Below are positions 60,730 to 64,000 of a DNA stretch of 64,000 nt, one piece after another. The DNA comes from Janthinobacterium agaricidamnosum. GTDB taxonomy: Bacteria > Pseudomonadota > Gammaproteobacteria > Burkholderiales > Burkholderiaceae_D. The position numbers were made by a program, and so were the translations under genes. Position 1 is the first letter of the stretch. Each line of letters starts with the position of its first letter. The notes beneath the pieces are model-generated. The model did not search any database and was not told where the DNA came from. It saw nothing but the letters and a program-made list of their open reading frames with translations. Where the stretch lies: positions 2,108,001 through 2,172,000 of the forward strand of contig NZ_CP033019.1 in assembly GCF_003667705.1 (NCBI RefSeq), written 5' to 3'.

Positions 60730-62904
60730 ATGGATACAGCACCGCAAGCGGTACCTGCTCTGGATTCCTCCCCGCTCGGCCGCGACGGCGTGCCGCGCCA
60801 TGTCGCGCCCCTGCTTGACGATGGCGTCTTCAGTCCGGAACGGATGAAGGCCGAACGCGAACAAGCTTATTTCAACGATTTATATCTGCTGGCGCCCGTC
60901 GCCTATTTCGTGCTCGGTCTCGATGGCGTGATCCTGCAGGTCAACCTGGTGGCGGCGGAACTGTTCGGCCTGGCGCGGGGGCATCCCGGCCATGTGCTGT
61001 TCCGTTCCTTTGTGCACGAGGCGTTCCGCCACGATTACGACCAGTTCGTGCAGCGCGTGCTCAACAGCAGTGAACCCGAGCGCATCCAGCTGCAGGTACA
61101 GCTGCCGCCGCCGCGTCCCGGCGCGCGCGAGGCCGGCTTGCCCGTCAGCCTGCTGGGCAGCGCCGATCCGAACGGCCAGGCGCTGCGCCTGGTGCTGGAG
61201 CAGGCCGAAGGCAAGCTGGCCGCGCTCGAACGCAGCGAAGAGCGTTTCCGGCGCATCGTGCACAGCGCCGAGGAGGGTATCTGGGAAATCGATGCGCAGG
61301 CGCTGACGAGCTTTGTCAATCCGAAGATGGCGCAGATGCTCGATTGCCAGATCGAGGATATGCTGGGCCAGCCGCTGGCCGCCTTCATGGATGAAGAGGG
61401 GCGCGCCATCCTGGAGCGTAACATTGCGCGGCGGCAGGACGGCATCGTCGAGCGCCACGAATTCAAGTTCCTGCGGCGTGACGGCAGCACCTTGTGGGCC
61501 ACCCTGGCCACCAATCCCATCTTCGACTCCGCCGGCACCTACCTGGGCGCGCTGGCGCTGGTCAGCGACATCACGGCGCAGCGCGCGGCGTCCGAGCGCA
61601 TCTGGCGGCAAGCCAATTTCGACCAGCTGACAGGCTTGCCGAACCGCCACATGTTTCTCGACCGCTTGCAGCACGAGGCGGCCCATGCCAAACGCGAAGG
61701 CGCTTGCCTGGCCCTGCTGTTCATCGACCTCGACCATTTCAAGCAGGTGAATGACCGCCTCGGTCACGAGAAGGGCGACATGCTGCTGCGCCAGGCGGCG
61801 CAACGCATCAGCGAGCGCGTGCGCGCCACCGATACGGTGGCACGCCTGGGCGGCGACGAATTCACCGTCATCCTGGCCGGCGTGGGGCAGCTGGGCGGCA
61901 TCGAGCGCGTGCTGCAAGAGCTGACGGCCGCGCTGGCCCTGCCGTTCATGCTCGACGGCGACACGGCGCAAGTGTCGGCCAGTGTGGGCGTGGCCCTGTA
62001 TCCGGCCGACGCCGAGGCGCCGGACACCTTGCTGCGGCATGCGGACCAGGCCATGTATGCGGCCAAGAGTGCGGGGCGCAACGGCTACAGCTATTTCACG
62101 CCGGCCTTGCAGCAGGCGGCCGAATTACGCCGCAGCACGGTGCGCGAGATGCGCCTGGCGCTGGCGCAGGACCAGTTCGAAGTGCATTACCAGCCCATCG
62201 TCCGCCTGCGCGATGGCGCCATCGAGCGGGCCGAGGCGCTGTTGCGCTGGCGACATCCGCTGCGCGGCTTGCTGGTGCCTGCCGATTTCATCGCCTTTGC
62301 CGAGGCGAACGGTCTGATCATCGATATCGGCGAGTGGGTGTTTCGCCAGGTTGTGCGCCAGGCGCGCAAGTGGCAGGACGAGCATGGCGCTCCGTTCCAG
62401 ATCAGCATCAACAAGTCGGCCATGGAATTTCGCTGCGACGCCGCGCTGTACCAGGACTGGGGCGGGCATCTGGCGCGCCAGGGGCTGGCGCCGGGTGCCA
62501 TCGTCATCGAGACGAGGGAAGCGGTGCTGCTCGACGAGGGTCGCCAGGTGGTCGACCGCCTGCGCCAGTTCCGCGCCATGGGCCTGGCCCTGGCGCTCGA
62601 TGATTTCGGCAGCGGCCAGGTGTCGCTTGCGTGCATCAAGAAGGCCGACATCGATTTTCTCAAGATCGGCCGTTCCCTGGTTGGCGAGCTGGGGTGCGAT
62701 GGCGACGGGCAGGGCCTGTGCGAGGCGATCATCGCGCTGGCGCAGCGGCTGGGGCTGAAAGTCGTGGCCGAAGGCGTGGAGACGGCGTCGCAGCGCGACC
62801 TGCTGCGCGCCGCCGGGTGCGACTATGCGCAAGGGTACTTTTTTTCGCGCGCGTTGCCGGCGGGACAGATGGACCGCCTGCTGGCGTCTCAGCCGGCGGC
62901 CTGA
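60730..62904 (+). CDS. PAS-PAS-GGDEF-EAL cyclic di-GMP signalling protein
   Basis: Cytoplasmic protein of 724 residues. PAS domains are at about 45-155 and 165-290. The diguanylate cyclase domain (about 300-455) has an intact GGDEF at 374-378 and an inhibitory-site RATD five residues before it. The EAL domain (about 470-720) has EALLRW, IETRE, DDFGSG, FLKIGRS and AEGVET, so phosphodiesterase activity is likely. It can therefore make and break cyclic di-GMP, probably depending on PAS input. AAGGA precedes the ATG at 60730; a GTG 15 bases upstream is less likely. Confidence 0.92.
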   Translation: MDTAPQAVPALDSSPLGRDGVPRHVAPLLDDGVFSPERMKAEREQAYFNDLYLLAPVAYFVLGLDGVILQVNLVAAELFGLARGHPGHVLFRSFVHEAFRHDYDQFVQRVLNSSEPERIQLQVQLPPPRPGAREAGLPVSLLGSADPNGQALRLVLEQAEGKLAALERSEERFRRIVHSAEEGIWEIDAQALTSFVNPKMAQMLDCQIEDMLGQPLAAFMDEEGRAILERNIARRQDGIVERHEFKFLRRDGSTLWATLATNPIFDSAGTYLGALALVSDITAQRAASERIWRQANFDQLTGLPNRHMFLDRLQHEAAHAKREGACLALLFIDLDHFKQVNDRLGHEKGDMLLRQAAQRISERVRATDTVARLGGDEFTVILAGVGQLGGIERVLQELTAALALPFMLDGDTAQVSASVGVALYPADAEAPDTLLRHADQAMYAAKSAGRNGYSYFTPALQQAAELRRSTVREMRLALAQDQFEVHYQPIVRLRDGAIERAEALLRWRHPLRGLLVPADFIAFAEANGLIIDIGEWVFRQVVRQARKWQDEHGAPFQISINKSAMEFRCDAALYQDWGGHLARQGLAPGAIVIETREAVLLDEGRQVVDRLRQFRAMGLALALDDFGSGQVSLACIKKADIDFLKIGRSLVGELGCDGDGQGLCEAIIALAQRLGLKVVAEGVETASQRDLLRAAGCDYAQGYFFSRALPAGQMDRLLASQPAA

Positions 62905-63989
62905 AGCGTTTCCTGCGCCTGTCCGCCGCCTTCCATCAGCTCTTCCACGGCGGCCAGCGTCTCGGCGGCGCTGACCGAGGCCAGCGTCAGGCCCGGTGCC
63001 AGGATGACGCGGTAATGGCGGCTGGCCGGATAGAACCAGCGGTAGTTGTCGGTGCGGATGTAGTAGCCGACGATTTTCTTGTCGTATGCCGAGGCGATGT
63101 GGATCACCGACGTGTCGGGCGACAGCACCAGTTCGCAGCGGCGGATCAGGGCCGCCAGCTCCAGGATGTGGCCGGTGGGTGGCGCGCTCATCACGTTGGC
63201 ATGGCCGGCGCCGCGCACGATGTCGGCGGCGCGCGCCTCGGTGCCCGGCGCGGCGATCACCAGCAGCGCATGGCGCGGATAGCGTGCCGCCAGGGCCGCG
63301 CAGCAGCGCTGGGCGTCGGCCACGCTGACCGTGCGCTGCGCATTGCTGCCCTGGAAATTGAGGCAGAACAAACCTTCATGTGTACGCAGCAAGGTGTCGC
63401 AGGCGGCGTCGACCCGGGCCGCGTGCGCGTCCACGCCGAACAGTTCATAGCGCATATCGATGTCGCGCAAGGAAAATTGTTCGAACGTGGCGAAAAAACT
63501 GTGCAGGATGTGGCGGCTGCGGTCGCAGGGCACGGTATGGTCGAACATGCCCAGCTTCGCCGTCGAGGTGCCGTACTTGGGAATGGCAAAGCCCGTCAGA
63601 TAGTGCGCACCGAGCCATTTGATACGCAGCAGCAGGGGAATCGAAAAGCGGTTGTAGGGATTGAAGATGACGTCGTAGCGGCGCCGGCGCAGCTCGGCGA
63701 TGGTGGTGCGCAAGTCGCGCAGCAGCGGCTGCTTGTCCCAGATCAGGATCTCGTTCACATGCGGGTTGTCGGCGATGACATCGCGGTTGGCGCTGCTGGC
63801 GGCCACGTCGATCTGCCAGTGTGGATAGTTTTTCTTCAGCTCGCGCAGCAGGGCCGAGGTGACGATCATGTCGCCGATCTTGTCGTTGCGCAAAATCAGT
63901 ACCTTGCGCACCTTGGCGATATCGAGGGGCTGCTTGCCGGATTTGCCCAGCAGGGCATAGCTGATCAGCCGGGCGGCGGTTTTTATCAA
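62889..63989 (-). CDS. Glycosyltransferase family 9 (heptosyltransferase-like)
   Basis: Predicted ADP-heptose-dependent transferase of 366 residues acting in lipopolysaccharide core or related glycan synthesis. VRKVLILRNDKIGDMIVTSA (about 27-46) is the N-terminal Rossmann landmark, and ELVLSPDTSVIHIASA (about 290-305) the nucleotide-sugar-binding part. The start is a TTG at 63989, with GGAG 5 bases upstream, close to the window edge. Its last 16 bases overlap the convergent GGDEF-EAL gene. Confidence 0.85.
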   Translation of the reverse strand: MIKTAARLISYALLGKSGKQPLDIAKVRKVLILRNDKIGDMIVTSALLRELKKNYPHWQIDVAASSANRDVIADNPHVNEILIWDKQPLLRDLRTTIAELRRRRYDVIFNPYNRFSIPLLLRIKWLGAHYLTGFAIPKYGTSTAKLGMFDHTVPCDRSRHILHSFFATFEQFSLRDIDMRYELFGVDAHAARVDAACDTLLRTHEGLFCLNFQGSNAQRTVSVADAQRCCAALAARYPRHALLVIAAPGTEARAADIVRGAGHANVMSAPPTGHILELAALIRRCELVLSPDTSVIHIASAYDKKIVGYYIRTDNYRWFYPASRHYRVILAPGLTLASVSAAETLAAVEELMEGGGQAQETLQAAG

Positions 63990-64000
63990 GGAAACTCCGG

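Overview
The window looks like chromosome of a high-GC betaproteobacterium, most likely Oxalobacteraceae and close to Janthinobacterium. This is judged from protein flavour, codon use and the neighbourhood types (MurR/RpiR-controlled iol cluster, PACE transporter, DUF3460, gts-like sugar transport). No rRNA, tRNA, CRISPR array, prophage or intact insertion sequence was seen. I place 52 coding genes and one gene remnant. Coding is dense, and almost all genes are intact and organised in short operons.

Region 1 (1-14,890) is sugar uptake. A gts-type ABC operon (binding protein, two permeases, ATPase) runs rightward. A second ABC operon runs leftward (binding protein, two permeases, ATPase, LamB-type porin, exported ParB-like protein). 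A third, rightward operon encodes a paralogous binding protein with no permeases of its own, overlapping an OmpR-type response regulator and a sensor kinase. This last set looks like a sugar-sensing three-component system that may control the adjacent transporters.

Region 2 (14,907-17,035) holds a DUF885 putative metallopeptidase and a RelE/HigB-HigA type toxin-antitoxin pair with overlapping genes.

Region 3 (17,049-30,354) is a complete myo-inositol catabolic locus. On the minus strand are an RpiR-family regulator and two Gfo/Idh/MocA dehydrogenases. On the plus strand are a CUT2-type ABC importer, then iolC (fused to a DUF2090 aldolase domain), iolD, iolE, iolB and iolA. A perfect inverted repeat with 9-bp arms lies between the divergent halves, next to a TATAAT box for the regulator gene, and is the best operator candidate in the window.

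Region 4 (30,428-35,173) has a NasT-type ANTAR regulator, a NasS-type nitrate sensor and a siroheme-pathway methyltransferase, without nitrate or nitrite reductase genes. A divergent cyclase / LysR pair follows.

Region 5 (35,317-47,478) has a CHASE-PAS hybrid histidine kinase and the recC-recB-recD operon. Region 6 (47,638-52,453) has a chemoreceptor with a C-terminal EWETF tail, a LysR/EamA divergent pair and a PbpG-type endopeptidase.

Region 7 (52,454-64,000) is a mosaic of small units: a structured intergenic element beside a DsrE-family gene remnant, a molbindin, an orphan sulfate-binding protein, a GNAT acetyltransferase, a class II glutamine amidotransferase, a degenerate stand-alone EAL protein, a DUF882 lipoprotein, DUF3460, LysR, a PACE efflux pump, a PAS-GGDEF-EAL protein and a family 9 glycosyltransferase. 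Its intergenic DNA holds several long inverted repeats that the genes do not explain. The leads I rate highest are the binding-protein/two-component unit and the palindromes sharing the half-site GCGCATATC.
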